NCBI GenBank assembly: GCA_963764805.1
Contig: CAVXUB010000003.1
Location: 607,136 to 671,135 of the forward strand
Reading direction: 5' to 3'
DNA: 64,000 nt
Source: CAVXUB01 sp963764805
Lineage (GTDB): Bacteria > Actinomycetota > Acidimicrobiia > Acidimicrobiales > Bog-793
Shown: piece by piece, positions 37,612 to 46,073 of the stretch
Position numbering within the stretch: position 1 is the first letter of the stretch
How the letters are laid out: the number at the start of each line of letters is the position of its first letter
Position numbers and translations under genes: made by a program
The notes under the pieces: model-generated
What the model saw: the letters and a program-made list of their open reading frames with translations, nothing else
The model's database searches: none
Told to the model about the DNA's origin: nothing

Positions 37612-38356
37612 CTAGAGCTTTGTGGCAGACACGATCGCAAACGTCAGCAATTCTCCTCCGTCTGCCTCGAGCATCTCTATCGACGGTTGAGCTCCGGGTT
37701 CGCCATTCGCAAGGACGGCCCGCTCCCAACGGAGCCAATCTGACCAGCCGTCCGGCTGCAGGCGCGCCTTGATCGCCGTGACAAGCCCTCCGAGTCGCCA
37801 CTGCTGCTCCCACCACTCGGCGCTGTGCCAGGCCAGCGCTTCCCAGCCAACGACCGCTCGAATGTGGTCGGGGATCTCATCCAGTTCGCGAGGATCGCGC
37901 CGCATCGCCGGCGTCGCCATCGCGATCCGACCACCCGGCCGCAGCACGCGATGCAGGGTCGGCAGGAGATGGTCGTCGGTGCCGAAGTACTCCCAGGCGT
38001 CAATGCTGATGATGACGTCGAAGAAGTCTTCGAAGGGAAGACTGCGAACATCCGCCTCGACAAGGTGGACCGCGTCCTCGACCGCGGCGTCCCGGAAGAC
38101 CTTCTCCTTCTGCGCGCTGGTCGACCCAGGTGTCGACTGCCCACACCTCAACTCCGAACTCGCGCGCTAGGAACACAGAGGTCGCACCTCCGCCGCATCC
38201 GAGGTCGAGCACGCGCATGGAGCTCGTGAGCGGAACGTCGCGGAGGAGGTCCTCGAGGAGCCACAGCGGGTTCGGACCCATGTTCAACGACAGCAGCCAC
38301 TCTGGGTCGTACGCAGAAGCACGAGGGTACGCGTCGTGGTGAAGGACGGACCCCAC
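37612..38356 (-). CDS. SAM-dependent methyltransferase (class I), frameshifted
   Basis: Motif I is MRVLDLGCGGGATSVFLARE with acidic residue in VEVWAVDTWVDQR, in the upstream frame. After a frameshift at about 38110 come AVHLVEADVRSLPFEDFFDV (motif II area), DAWEYFGTDDHLLPTLHRVL and RPGGRIAMATPAMRRDP. Rejoined length is about 248 residues with GTG 38356 (VGSVLHHDAYPRASAYDPEW). A cytoplasmic small-molecule methyltransferase of the UbiE/Methyltransf_11 type; the closing W-rich segment (WHSAEWWEQQWRLGG) is seen in some uncharacterised members. Target unknown. Confidence 0.8.
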
Positions 38357-38400
38357 AGGTCCATTCTCGCCCCTAGATCTCTCCGTCGCGACCAAGAGAT

Positions 38401-38880
38401 CTAGAAGACCGAGCTTGCCGCCCGCCCCGCCGCGGACGCTTCCTCGAGGCCGCGGCACTCACGGCAGACGCCCCGGAAGACCACGTCTACGGCGAGCACC
38501 TCGAAACCGTCCCGGTCCCTCTCCTCGAGGGCCAGCCCGGCGTCCCCGACCGGATGCACGTCGCGCAAGGCTCCGCAGCGGGTGCACACGAGGTGCTGGT
38601 GGGGCAGGTGCGCGTTGGGGTCGTACCGCTTCGGTCCTCCGCCCGCCGACACCTCCAGGACCTCACCCATGGCGACAAGCTCGTTGAGGGTGTTGTAGAC
38701 GGTTGCCAGGCTGATCTCAGGGAGCGATTCCTGGGCCCGGGCGTGCACCACCTCCGCAGTGAGATGGACCTGCTCGCCCTTCAGGACGCCGGCCACGGCT
38801 CGCCGCTGCGGCGTCACCCGCCAGCCCCTCGCTCGCAGTCGATCGAGGAGATCGCTGCCGCTTCCTCGTTCTTCGCCCAT
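38401..38880 (-). CDS. Fur-family metalloregulator (Fur/PerR/Zur)
   Basis: A 159-residue repressor. Winged helix: RLRARGWRVTPQRRAVAGVL and EISLATVYNTLNELVAMGEV. Metal/dimer domain: HLPHQHLVCTRCGALRDVHP with CTRC and CREC pairs forming the structural zinc site, and upstream YDPNAHLPHQH histidines for the sensing metal. The subtype cannot be fixed by eye. An AT-rich palindrome TAGAACTATTCTA lies 41 bp upstream of the start and suggests autoregulation. The amidase on the other strand shares this control region. Confidence 0.92.
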   Translation of the reverse strand: MGEERGSGSDLLDRLRARGWRVTPQRRAVAGVLKGEQVHLTAEVVHARAQESLPEISLATVYNTLNELVAMGEVLEVSAGGGPKRYDPNAHLPHQHLVCTRCGALRDVHPVGDAGLALEERDRDGFEVLAVDVVFRGVCRECRGLEEASAAGRAASSVF

Positions 38881-38920
38881 CCGTGCGGCCTCCGGCTCCG
38901 GCCCCTAGGCCGCTCGTGCT

Positions 38921-38933
38921 TAGAACTATTCTA
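38921..38933. promoter_or_regulatory. Fur/PerR-like box TAGAACTATTCTA
   Basis: Perfect 5-3-5 palindrome, A+T-rich in a GC-rich setting, between the fur-family gene and the divergent amidase. It resembles the TTATAAT-type half-sites bound by PerR/Fur proteins. Confidence 0.6.
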
Positions 38934-38959
38934 GCCAAGCGGAGTATGTTCCCAGCTCT

Positions 38960-40092
38960 GTGACTACTCGGGCGCACTACATCGAGGAGCTGGACGTACC
39001 CTCCGGCGGGTTGCGGCGTGGCGGTGAAGGACCTGCTCGACCTGGAGGGCCTGCCGACCACGGCCGGCTGCCGCGCCGTCGCCGCCGGCTCGTCGGCTGC
39101 TGAGGCCGACGCCGCTTGCCTGTCGGGCTTCCGCCGTGAGGGAGCGGCGATCACCGGCAAGACCAACCTGCACGAGCTGGCCTTCGGGGTCACGGGCGAG
39201 AACCCGTGGTACGGGACGCCGGTCAATCCCCTCGACAGGGAGCGCGTGCCGGGAGGATCGTCGAGCGGGTCGGCCGTCGCCGTCGCCTTGGGCGAAGCCG
39301 ACGTCGCCATCGGCACCGACACCGGCGGGTCGATCCGGATCCCTGCCGCCTGCTGCGGCGTCGCCGGCCTGAAGACCACCGTCGGCCGCATCGCGACGGC
39401 GGGGGTGCGGCCGCTCGCACCGAGCTTCGACACCGTCGGGCCCGATGGCGCGCGACGTGGCTGGTCTCAGGACCGGGCTCAGGCTCCTGCTCGACACGGA
39501 TCGTCTCGAGGTGCCGCCCGCGGATCTGGCGATCGGGCGGGTCCGCGGCCTGCCGGATGTCGACAGCGAGATCGACGGGGCGATCGACAGGCTGCTGGCG
39601 GAGAGCGAGTACCGGGTCGTGGACGTGACGCTGCCGGGATGGGACGCCGCCTTCGCCGCTCACCGGGTCGTCCTCGGCGCCGAGGCATGGGACTCGGACG
39701 GCTCGCTGCTCGCCGGTACCCATCAGGCGGGTGTCGGTGACGAGGCGAGGGCAAAACTCTTGCGGGGCTCGGCGATCACCTCTGCCGAGCTCGCATCTGC
39801 GCGTGCTGCTGGCGACGCATGGCGGGAGGAGATCGGCCTCGTGCTGGGACGGGTGCCGGTGCTGGCGCTGCCGACCATCCCGTGCCTCCCACCGTTGCTC
39901 GGAAGCGACTGGGGAAGGCTCGTGTGGCTCACCGCACCCATCAATCTCGCGCTGCTGCCGGCGGTCTCGCTTCCCGTTCCCCGCCGTGGTGGATTGCCGG
40001 CGAGCCTCCAACTGGTCGGTGCGGAGGGGTCCGAGGAGCTGTTGCTCGCAGTCGCCGAGCTGATGGAAGCAGCTGCCCTGTCCGGCGGCTGA
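38960..40092 (+). CDS. Amidase signature family enzyme (two frameshifts)
   Basis: Ser-cisSer-Lys amidohydrolase. The catalytic Lys is in VAVKDLLDLEGLPTTAG and the serines lie in GGSSSGSAVAVALGEADVAI with GTDTGGSIRIPAACCGVAGL. The N-terminus begins at GTG 38960 (VTTRAHYIEELDVPSGG), one extra base near 39014 shifts the frame, and a second extra base near 39444 precedes MARDVAGLRTGLRLLLDTDR. The C-terminus closes ASLQLVGAEGSEELLLAVAE. Rejoined size is about 377 residues, short for the family (often 450+). Amide substrate unknown; GatA is unlikely because no gatB/gatC adjoins. Confidence 0.85.
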
Positions 40093-40166
40093 GGGCCCCC
40101 CGCAGCCAGCCGCCCAGCCGGCCGCCGGCACGACCGGCGCTACCGCCGGCCAACCAGCTGCCGCGC

Positions 40167-40571
40167 TCAGCCGGCGAGGACCACACCGAGCACGAGAGCG
40201 GCGAGCGCCGACAGGCCGCTGATCCGCCCCATATGGCGAGGCCTCGCCTGCTCTTCGAGCGTTGGTGGAGGAAGGCGGCGAGCCCGCTCAGCACCACGAC
40301 GGCAACCTTTGCCCCGAGGACCGCGTTCCAGACCTGGCCCTGCCGCGAAGGGTGCTCGGCGGCGATGTTCCAGATCCCGGTTGCCACCAGCACCGCGAAG
40401 GCGGGCCACTGGATGGCGCCGAAGGCGCGGGCGACCTTCTTCGGTGCGCTCCGGGCCCAGGCGGCGCAGCGTGGGCAGCAGGCCGGCGACGGTGAACTGG
40501 CCGCCGACCCAGATGGCCGCGGCCAGCACGTGGATCGAGAGGCGGACGGCGTCGAGGGCTGGGGCGGTCAC
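40167..40571 (-). CDS. Small CopD-like integral membrane protein (two frameshifts)
   Basis: About 135 residues, four membrane spans once rejoined: SIHVLAAAIWVGGQFTVAGL, AIQWPAFAVLVATGIWNIAA, VLGAKVAVVVLSGLAAFLHQ and ISGLSALAALVLGVVLAG. The His in LSIHVLAAAIWVGG is characteristic of CopD/DUF2269-type proteins. One extra base near 40440 (PERT/KKVARAFGAIQ) and one missing base near 40235 break the frame. Possible copper or heme-related role by family; no partner gene nearby. Confidence 0.7.
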   Translation of the reverse strand: MTAPALDAVRLSIHVLAAAIWVGGQFTVAGLLPTLRRLGPERTEEGRPRLRRHPVARLRGAGGNRDLEHRRRAPFAAGPGLERGPRGKGCRRGAERARRLPPPTLEEQARPRHMGRISGLSALAALVLGVVLAG

Positions 40572-40674
40572 GGCGTGCGAGTCTCACGCCGGCGACAGCA
40601 CCGGGTCAAACTCCGGTCAGCTCCTGGCGGATGCCGCGCCACCGCGCCACCCGCTGCTGTCGGATGCCCCCCGG

Positions 40675-42033
40675 TCAACCCTGGCGGACGGTGCCGGCGG
40701 GAACCCAGGAGCCGTGGAACCCGAAAGGCACTCGGCGAGGCAGAGCAACGGTGGCGAGCGGGGCGCCGGTGAAGTCCTGCGCGTCGAGGACGATCAGGTC
40801 GCTCGCGTCCCGTCCCGCGTCGTAGACGACGCTCAGCACGTAGCCCTCGTCCTCCGCCGAGCCGGCCGATCCGGGCACGAAGACAGGCTCGCTGGCGTGA
40901 GACGCCTCTGGCAGCGCGTGGACCTGCACCGCTCCTGTCCGCATGTCGACCTTCTGCAGCCCGGACCGACCATCGTCGACGAGCGGCAACTGGGTCATGT
41001 ACCCGTAGCGGTGCGGCAGCCCCGCCAGCCGGTCGTCGATCCGCGGGAACTCAGAAGGGATCTCAGAGACCCGCTCCTGGCGAACCTTGCGGGCCACCGG
41101 ATCGATGTGCCAGCGCTCGAGGTACGGGGACGACCCGCCGACGCCGTGCCGATCGGCCGCGAACATGTGCTCGTAGCGGCAGACGTCGAGCACCACTTCT
41201 CCCCCCTCTTCGTCGTAGGCGTTGAGGACGTGGAAGACGTAGCAGGGCTCGATGTCGCACCAGACGACGTCTGCGTCGTGGCCCTGTCGCCCCATCACGC
41301 CGACCCGGGCCCCGTTGGCAGGGTCCCAGCGGAACGGCATGCCCCGGGAACCTGCGAGCTCGAGGTCGAAGACCACCGGCAGGTCCATGAAGACCACCCG
41401 GCTCTGCGTGATCGCGAAATCGTGCACCATGGTGGGCTTCGGGAGCGTGATGTCCTCGCTGCGCAACAGGTTCCCGGCGGCATCGGCCACGTGGTAGCGG
41501 AGGAACGGCGGCCCCATCACGTCGTAGCCGAAGAAGTGGAGCTCCCCGGAGGCGGGATCGGTCTTCGGATGAGCCGTCATGGGTGTGCGCAGCCGCCCGC
41601 CGAAGTCGAAGCGTCCAACCGTCGCCAGCCGGGAGTCGACCTCCGTCGGGAGCGCCACCTCGACGAGCGCCAGCAGCCGGCCGGCGTGGGGCACCACATG
41701 GGTGTTGGCCATGTTGAACTCGCCGAGGAGTGCGTCCTCGGGCTGGCCGGGAATCGGCTCCTCACCGAGAGCCCGGCAGGCGGCGTCCGTGCGGACCCAG
41801 CGATTCCTGTAGGAGGTTGCCCGGCCGCCCGAGATCTGCACCCCGTGCAGCATCCCGTCGCCGGTGAACCAGTGGTAGGTGGCAGGATCCGGCGGCTGGA
41901 TCGGGTTCGGGCCGTTGCGTACCAGCAGCCCGTCCAGGCCATCCGGCAGCGTCCCCGTCACCGGCAGGTCCTCAGCCGTGATCTCGTCCGGGACTGGGGC
42001 GAAGTTGCCCTCCAGGTAGCGGTTGGCTGTCAT
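40675..42033 (-). CDS. Carotenoid cleavage oxygenase (RPE65 family)
   Basis: A 452-residue seven-bladed propeller dioxygenase with iron held by four histidines. ATG 42033 follows AGGAGG by 7 bases. Opening motif NFAPVPDEITAEDLPVTG then LVRNGPNPIQPPDP; the His-containing strands are NTHVVPHAGRLLALVE, TAHPKTDPASGELHFFGYD, KPTMVHDFAITQSRVVFMD and the C-terminal VPFGFHGSWVP. Cleaves carotenoid or stilbene-like double bonds to aldehydes. The divergent PadR gene and a palindrome between them suggest repression by PadR, possibly in response to a phenolic or apocarotenoid compound (inference). Confidence 0.92.
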   Translation of the reverse strand: MTANRYLEGNFAPVPDEITAEDLPVTGTLPDGLDGLLVRNGPNPIQPPDPATYHWFTGDGMLHGVQISGGRATSYRNRWVRTDAACRALGEEPIPGQPEDALLGEFNMANTHVVPHAGRLLALVEVALPTEVDSRLATVGRFDFGGRLRTPMTAHPKTDPASGELHFFGYDVMGPPFLRYHVADAAGNLLRSEDITLPKPTMVHDFAITQSRVVFMDLPVVFDLELAGSRGMPFRWDPANGARVGVMGRQGHDADVVWCDIEPCYVFHVLNAYDEEGGEVVLDVCRYEHMFAADRHGVGGSSPYLERWHIDPVARKVRQERVSEIPSEFPRIDDRLAGLPHRYGYMTQLPLVDDGRSGLQKVDMRTGAVQVHALPEASHASEPVFVPGSAGSAEDEGYVLSVVYDAGRDASDLIVLDAQDFTGAPLATVALPRRVPFGFHGSWVPAGTVRQG

Positions 42034-42110
42034 CGCCGGCCTCCTGTTGCGCTGCGGGCACCGGCGGGTACGCTGGTGCGGACCTGTCATTATTGTCACC
42101 TCTGAACAGT

Positions 42111-42128
42111 CATGTCAATACTGACATG
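42111..42128. promoter_or_regulatory. PadR operator candidate CATGTCAATACTGACATG
   Basis: Perfect 7-4-7 inverted repeat, 22 bp upstream of the PadR start and 77 bp upstream of the carotenoid oxygenase start. Further TGTCA half-sites lie just upstream near 42086 and 42094. Confidence 0.65.
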
Positions 42129-42150
42129 TTGATCGAAGGAAGCCCGAAAC

Positions 42151-42690
42151 ATGTCCCTCCGCCACGCCTTGCTCGGGCTCCTCGCCGAACGGCCGATGTC
42201 CGGCTGGGATCTCACGCGGATGTTCGACGTCTCCCTGGCCAACGTCTGGTCGGCCCGCCACAGCCAGATCTACCCTGAGCTCGCCAGGCTGCAGGAGGAC
42301 GGGCTGATCGACCTGGTTGAGCAGGGCGCCCGCGGCCGGCGCGTCTATTCGGCCACCGACGCCGGGCGTCAGGCGGTGCTCGACTGGCTGCGCGGCCCGC
42401 AGCCCGCTCACACACTGCGAGACGAGGGTCTGCTACGGGGCTTCTTCGCCTGGATGCTGCCTGCGCAGGAGGCGGCGACTCTGTTCAGGCGGGACGCCGT
42501 CTCCTCCCGTGCGAAGCTGGCCGAGTACAACGAGCTGGCCGCCGGTCACGACTGGGATGCCTCGCCGGCGACGAGAGTTCAACGGGTGATGCTCGAATCG
42601 GGGATCCGCACGATGACTGTGCTCGCCGAGTGGGCGGAATGGGCGGCCGAGCAGTGCCTGGCGATGGAAGATGGCGACGATGGGGCTTGA
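42151..42690 (+). CDS. PadR-family transcriptional regulator
   Basis: A 179-residue winged-helix repressor. N-terminal LRHALLGLLAERPMSGWDLT with SQIYPELARLQEDGLIDLVE and the wing ARGRRVYSATDAGRQAVLDW matches PadR. The C-terminal helical (Vir_act_alpha_C-like) part includes LLRGFFAWMLPAQEAATLFR and MLESGIRTMTVLAEWAEWAA. GAAGGAAG lies 8 bases before ATG 42151. Its 3' end overlaps the thioesterase start, so the two are probably one transcript. Confidence 0.93.
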   Translation: MSLRHALLGLLAERPMSGWDLTRMFDVSLANVWSARHSQIYPELARLQEDGLIDLVEQGARGRRVYSATDAGRQAVLDWLRGPQPAHTLRDEGLLRGFFAWMLPAQEAATLFRRDAVSSRAKLAEYNELAAGHDWDASPATRVQRVMLESGIRTMTVLAEWAEWAAEQCLAMEDGDDGA

Positions 42691-43511
42691 CGAAGTGGCC
42701 TATGAACTGGACGCCGACACGGCGATCGAGATGGTGGGGGAGGGGCGCTACCGGTGCACTTTGACCGACCGCTGGCACGTCGCCCTCGGCCTGAACGGGG
42801 GCTACATCGCGGCCGTCCTCCTGCGAGCCGCCGCCACTGGCAGCATCCATCCACATCCTGTCGCCATGAGCATCAGCTACCTCGAGCGTCCTGAGCCGGG
42901 CCCGTGCGAGCTCGACGTGGAGGTGCTGCGCGTCGGCAAGGGGCACTCGACCACACATGTGCGCATGCGCCAGGACGAGGGTCGGCTGCGGGCCGCCGCC
43001 TCGGTGACGTTCGGCTCGTGGCGAGAGCCCGCCCCCTACGACTTCCAGGCCCCGGCGCCCCTGCTGCCACCCGCCGCCGAGTGCATCAGGGCCGAGCGCC
43101 GGCTCCAGACGCCTCTCTTCGACAGGCTCGAGTACCGGGTCGACGACGCCGACGGGGAGTTCTTCCAGCAGGGTTCGCAAGCCGATCCCGGCCAGAGCGT
43201 CGTGATCGGGTGGATCCGCCTGGCGGACGGGAGACCCGCCGACGATCTCGCCATCCCGCTCTTCGCCGACTGCTGGCCCCCCGCCATCTTCGGCCGCCGG
43301 GACCTGCCGGTGGACGGCGGCGTGCCGACGATCGAGCTGACGGTCCAGTGGCGGGGACCGGCCGGCAAGGGCTGGCACCTGGCGCGGATGCGGACTCGCA
43401 ATCTGAGCGGCGGCTACCTGGAGGAGGACGGGGAGATCTGGGACGACCGCGGTCGCCTGGTGGCGCTGAGCCGGCAGCTGGCGCTGTACCGGCCGCCGCG
43501 CGCGCTAGATC
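42680..43511 (+). CDS. Acyl-CoA thioesterase family protein (TesB-like double hotdog), 3' frameshift
   Basis: About 277 residues. Hotdog 1: RWHVALGLNGGYIAAVLLRA with HPVAMSISYLERPEPGPCEL and VLRVGKGHSTTHVRMRQDEG. Hotdog 2: LADCWPP-type region (LFADCWPPAIFGRRDLPVDG), TIELTVQWRGPAGKGWHLAR and EEDGEIWDDRGRLVALSRQL. Hydrolyses acyl-CoA. ATG 42680 is chosen (GGAAG nine bases upstream; ATG 42671 is alternative). The frame fails to stop at the TAG near 43507 and runs into the next gene out of register, which indicates a one-base shift within the last few codons. Confidence 0.8.
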
Positions 43512-44681
43512 GTGCCGGACAGCTCGCCGCCGAGCTACTCGACGGCCCTCCTCACCGACCACTACGAGCTGACGATGCTCGACGCCGCCCTCCGCTCGGG
43601 CGTCGCCGAACGGCGGGCCGTCTTCGAGGTGTTCGCCCGCTCCCTGCCCCCGGGCAGGCGCTACGGGGTCGTCGGCGGGATCTCGCGGGTACTGGAGGAG
43701 GTTCCCCGGTTCCGTTTCGGGGAGGCGGAGATCGAAGCGGTGCGAAGGCAGTGCCGGCTCGCCGAGTCGACCGTCAAGTGGCTGGCGGATTACCGGTTCT
43801 CGGGATCGATCGACGCCTACCGCGAGGGCGAGCTCTACTTCCCCGGAAGCCCCATCTGCACGGTCGAGTCGACGTTCGGCGAGGCCGTGCTCCTCGAAAC
43901 CCTCCTCCTGTCGATCCTCAACTTCGACACGGCGGTCGCCTCGGCTGCTTCGCGGATGGTGACCGCCGCGGGCGATCGCCCGATCATCGAGATGGGCAGC
44001 CGGCGCACGAACGAGAGGGCCGCCGTCGCGGCGGCGCGGGCCGCCTTCGTCGCCGGCTTCTCCTCCACCTCCAACCTGGAGGCCGGGCGCACCTACGGGA
44101 TACCGACGGCCGGCACCGTCGCCCACGCCTTCGTGATGGCGCACGCCTCGGAGTCGGAAGCCTTCGCCTGGCAGCTCGACTCACTGGGGCTCGGCACGAC
44201 GCTGCTCGTCGACACCTACGACATGCCGGAGGCAGTGCGCGAGGGCGTTCGCCTCGCTCGCCGCCGTGGCGCCGCCGGCCCGGGCGCCATCCGCATCGAC
44301 TCGGGCGACCTGGCCGATCAGGCTCGCCTGGCGCGGGGACTGCTCGACGTGCTGGGCGCCCGCGACACTCGGATCGTCGCCACCTCCGATCTCGACGAGT
44401 TCTCGATCTCGGCTCTCGCCGGCGCTCCCGTCGACGTCTACGGCGTGGGGACGAGGGCTGTCACCGGATCTGGGTCGCCGACGGCCGGTTTCGTCTACAA
44501 GCTGGTGGCGATCGCCGACACGGATTCCCCGAGCGCCGCCCTCCGGCCGGTCGTCAAGCGCTCCTCTGCCAAGGCGTCGATCGGGGGCAGGAAAGCCGCC
44601 TGGCGCGAGCTCGACGAGCACGGGCGGGCGGTCGCCGAGCATGTGACAGTCGAGGGCGGAAGTCGAGGGAGGCGAGGCTGA
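43512..44681 (+). CDS. pncB: Nicotinate phosphoribosyltransferase
   Basis: A 389-residue type II phosphoribosyltransferase of NAD salvage, making nicotinate mononucleotide from nicotinate and PRPP. Markers: LLTDHYELTMLDAALRSG at the N-terminus, FEVFARSLPPGRRYGVVGGI, the substrate and PRPP region EMGSRRTNERAAVAAARAAF then FSSTSNLEAGRTYGIPTAGT, the phosphorylated-His loop TVAHAFVMAHASESEAFAW, and IRIDSGDLADQARLARGLLD. GTG 43512 start. Slightly shorter at the C-terminus than many homologues (~430). It follows the thioesterase closely. A strong hairpin follows its stop. Confidence 0.92.
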   Translation: MPDSSPPSYSTALLTDHYELTMLDAALRSGVAERRAVFEVFARSLPPGRRYGVVGGISRVLEEVPRFRFGEAEIEAVRRQCRLAESTVKWLADYRFSGSIDAYREGELYFPGSPICTVESTFGEAVLLETLLLSILNFDTAVASAASRMVTAAGDRPIIEMGSRRTNERAAVAAARAAFVAGFSSTSNLEAGRTYGIPTAGTVAHAFVMAHASESEAFAWQLDSLGLGTTLLVDTYDMPEAVREGVRLARRRGAAGPGAIRIDSGDLADQARLARGLLDVLGARDTRIVATSDLDEFSISALAGAPVDVYGVGTRAVTGSGSPTAGFVYKLVAIADTDSPSAALRPVVKRSSAKASIGGRKAAWRELDEHGRAVAEHVTVEGGSRGRRG

Positions 44682-44683
44682 TC

Positions 44684-44705
44684 CCGCCGTCCTGCCTGAC
44701 GGCGG
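44684..44705 (+). terminator. Hairpin terminator after pncB
   Basis: Perfect 8-bp stem CCGCCGTC/GACGGCGG with a 6-base loop, 3 bases after the pncB stop. No T-tract follows. A duplicated GGGCGGCCGCTC lies just downstream. The remaining gap to 44926 shows nothing else. Confidence 0.6.
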
Positions 44706-44926
44706 CACCAGCGGGCGGCCGCTCGGGCGGCCGCTCGTGACCCGACTTCTCGAGGGCGGCGTCGCGCTCGTCCCTCCCGACGCCAACGCAGACCGGGAGC
44801 ACCATCGTGCCGTGATGCCGCGAGCTGCCTCCTGCCGGCCTGTCTCTCGAGCCGGGCGAGCCGGCCGTGCCGACCCTGCTTCGGCGTCGATGCCGATCAT
44901 GGGAAGGTCGCAAGCCGAGGCAACCC

Positions 44927-46063
44927 ATGAGCGGCGCGCTCGAGGGGATCGTCGTGGCGGACTTCTCACGAGTGCTCGCCGGGCCCTTCGCCACGATGCT
45001 CCTCGGGGACTTCGGCGCCGAGGTGGTCAAGGTGGAGCGGCCGGGGGCCGGCGACGACACCCGCGGCTGGGGGCCCCCGTTCGTCGACGGCGAGGCCGCC
45101 TACTACCTGGCCGTCAATCGCAACAAGCGGAGCGTGACGATCGACCTCTCCAGCCCGGCCGGGCGCTCTTCGGCGCTGGCGTTGGCGATGCGGGCGGACG
45201 TCCTCGTCGAGAACTTCAAACCGGGCACGATGGAGAGGCTCGGCCTCGGCTACCAACAGCTTGCCGAGGCGAGGCCTGGCCTCGTCTACTGCTCGGTGTC
45301 GGGTTTCGGATCGGGGGAGGGAGCGGAGCTGCCCGGCTACGACTTTCTCGTGCAGGCGGTCGGAGGGTTGATGTCGATCACCGGCCAGCAGGGAGGTGAG
45401 CCGACCAAGGTGGGCGTCGCGGTGGTCGACGTGCTCACCGGCCTGTTCGCCACGACCGGCATCCTCGCCGCCCTCCACCATCGGTCGGAGACCGGCCGCG
45501 GGCAGAGGGTCGAGGTCAACCTGCTGTCGTCGCTGCTCGGCGCGCTCGTCAACCAGGCCTCCACGTATGTCACGACCGGGCGCGTGCCCCGCGCCCTCGG
45601 CAACCGGCACCCGAGCATCACCCCCTACGAGTCCCTGCAGGCGGCCGATCGCCAGCTGATCGTGGCCGTTGGCAACGACGGCCAGTTCGCCGCCTTCGCC
45701 TCGGCGGTGGGGGTGGACTGGATGGCGGGTGATGAACGTTTCGCGACCAATGCGGCACGAGTCGAGAACCGTGAGCAGATGGTCCTCGAGCTCGAGAGGG
45801 TGCTCCGCCGCCGGCCGGCCGCCGAATGGGTGGAGCAGCTGACAGCGGCCGGCATCCCGTGCGGGCTCGTCAACGACATCGCCGAGGCATTCGCTCTCGC
45901 CGAGCGCCTCGGCCTGCAGCCGATAGTCGAGATCGCCCGCCGCTCGGGCGGGCCAGCGGTCCGCCAGACCGCCAACCCGGTGTTGTTCGGGGAGACCCCT
46001 GTCAGCTACCGGCTCGCACCGCCTCGGCTCGGGGAGGACACGGGCGAGGTGCTCGGCGGCTGA
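44927..46063 (+). CDS. CaiB/BaiF family CoA-transferase
   Basis: A 378-residue type III CoA-transferase that moves CoA between carboxylic acids. ATG 44927 with GAGG 9 bases upstream. Markers: GIVVADFSRVLAGPFATMLL, DFGAEVVKVERPGAGDDTRG, VDVLVENFKPGTMERLGLGY and the catalytic Asp in PGYDFLVQAVGGLMSITGQQ. The small domain includes RFATNAARVENREQMVLELE and a conserved GLVNDIAEAF. In carnitine and other acid pathways such enzymes activate a substrate as CoA ester. Next to amine-catabolic genes; substrate unknown. Confidence 0.93.
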   Translation: MSGALEGIVVADFSRVLAGPFATMLLGDFGAEVVKVERPGAGDDTRGWGPPFVDGEAAYYLAVNRNKRSVTIDLSSPAGRSSALALAMRADVLVENFKPGTMERLGLGYQQLAEARPGLVYCSVSGFGSGEGAELPGYDFLVQAVGGLMSITGQQGGEPTKVGVAVVDVLTGLFATTGILAALHHRSETGRGQRVEVNLLSSLLGALVNQASTYVTTGRVPRALGNRHPSITPYESLQAADRQLIVAVGNDGQFAAFASAVGVDWMAGDERFATNAARVENREQMVLELERVLRRRPAAEWVEQLTAAGIPCGLVNDIAEAFALAERLGLQPIVEIARRSGGPAVRQTANPVLFGETPVSYRLAPPRLGEDTGEVLGG

Positions 46064-46073
46064 TCCTGCAGGA

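Noticed and set aside
42671..44740. A thioesterase-nicotinate phosphoribosyltransferase fusion
   Set aside because: The 689-codon frame reads pncB out of register; pncB has its own start at 43512 in another frame.
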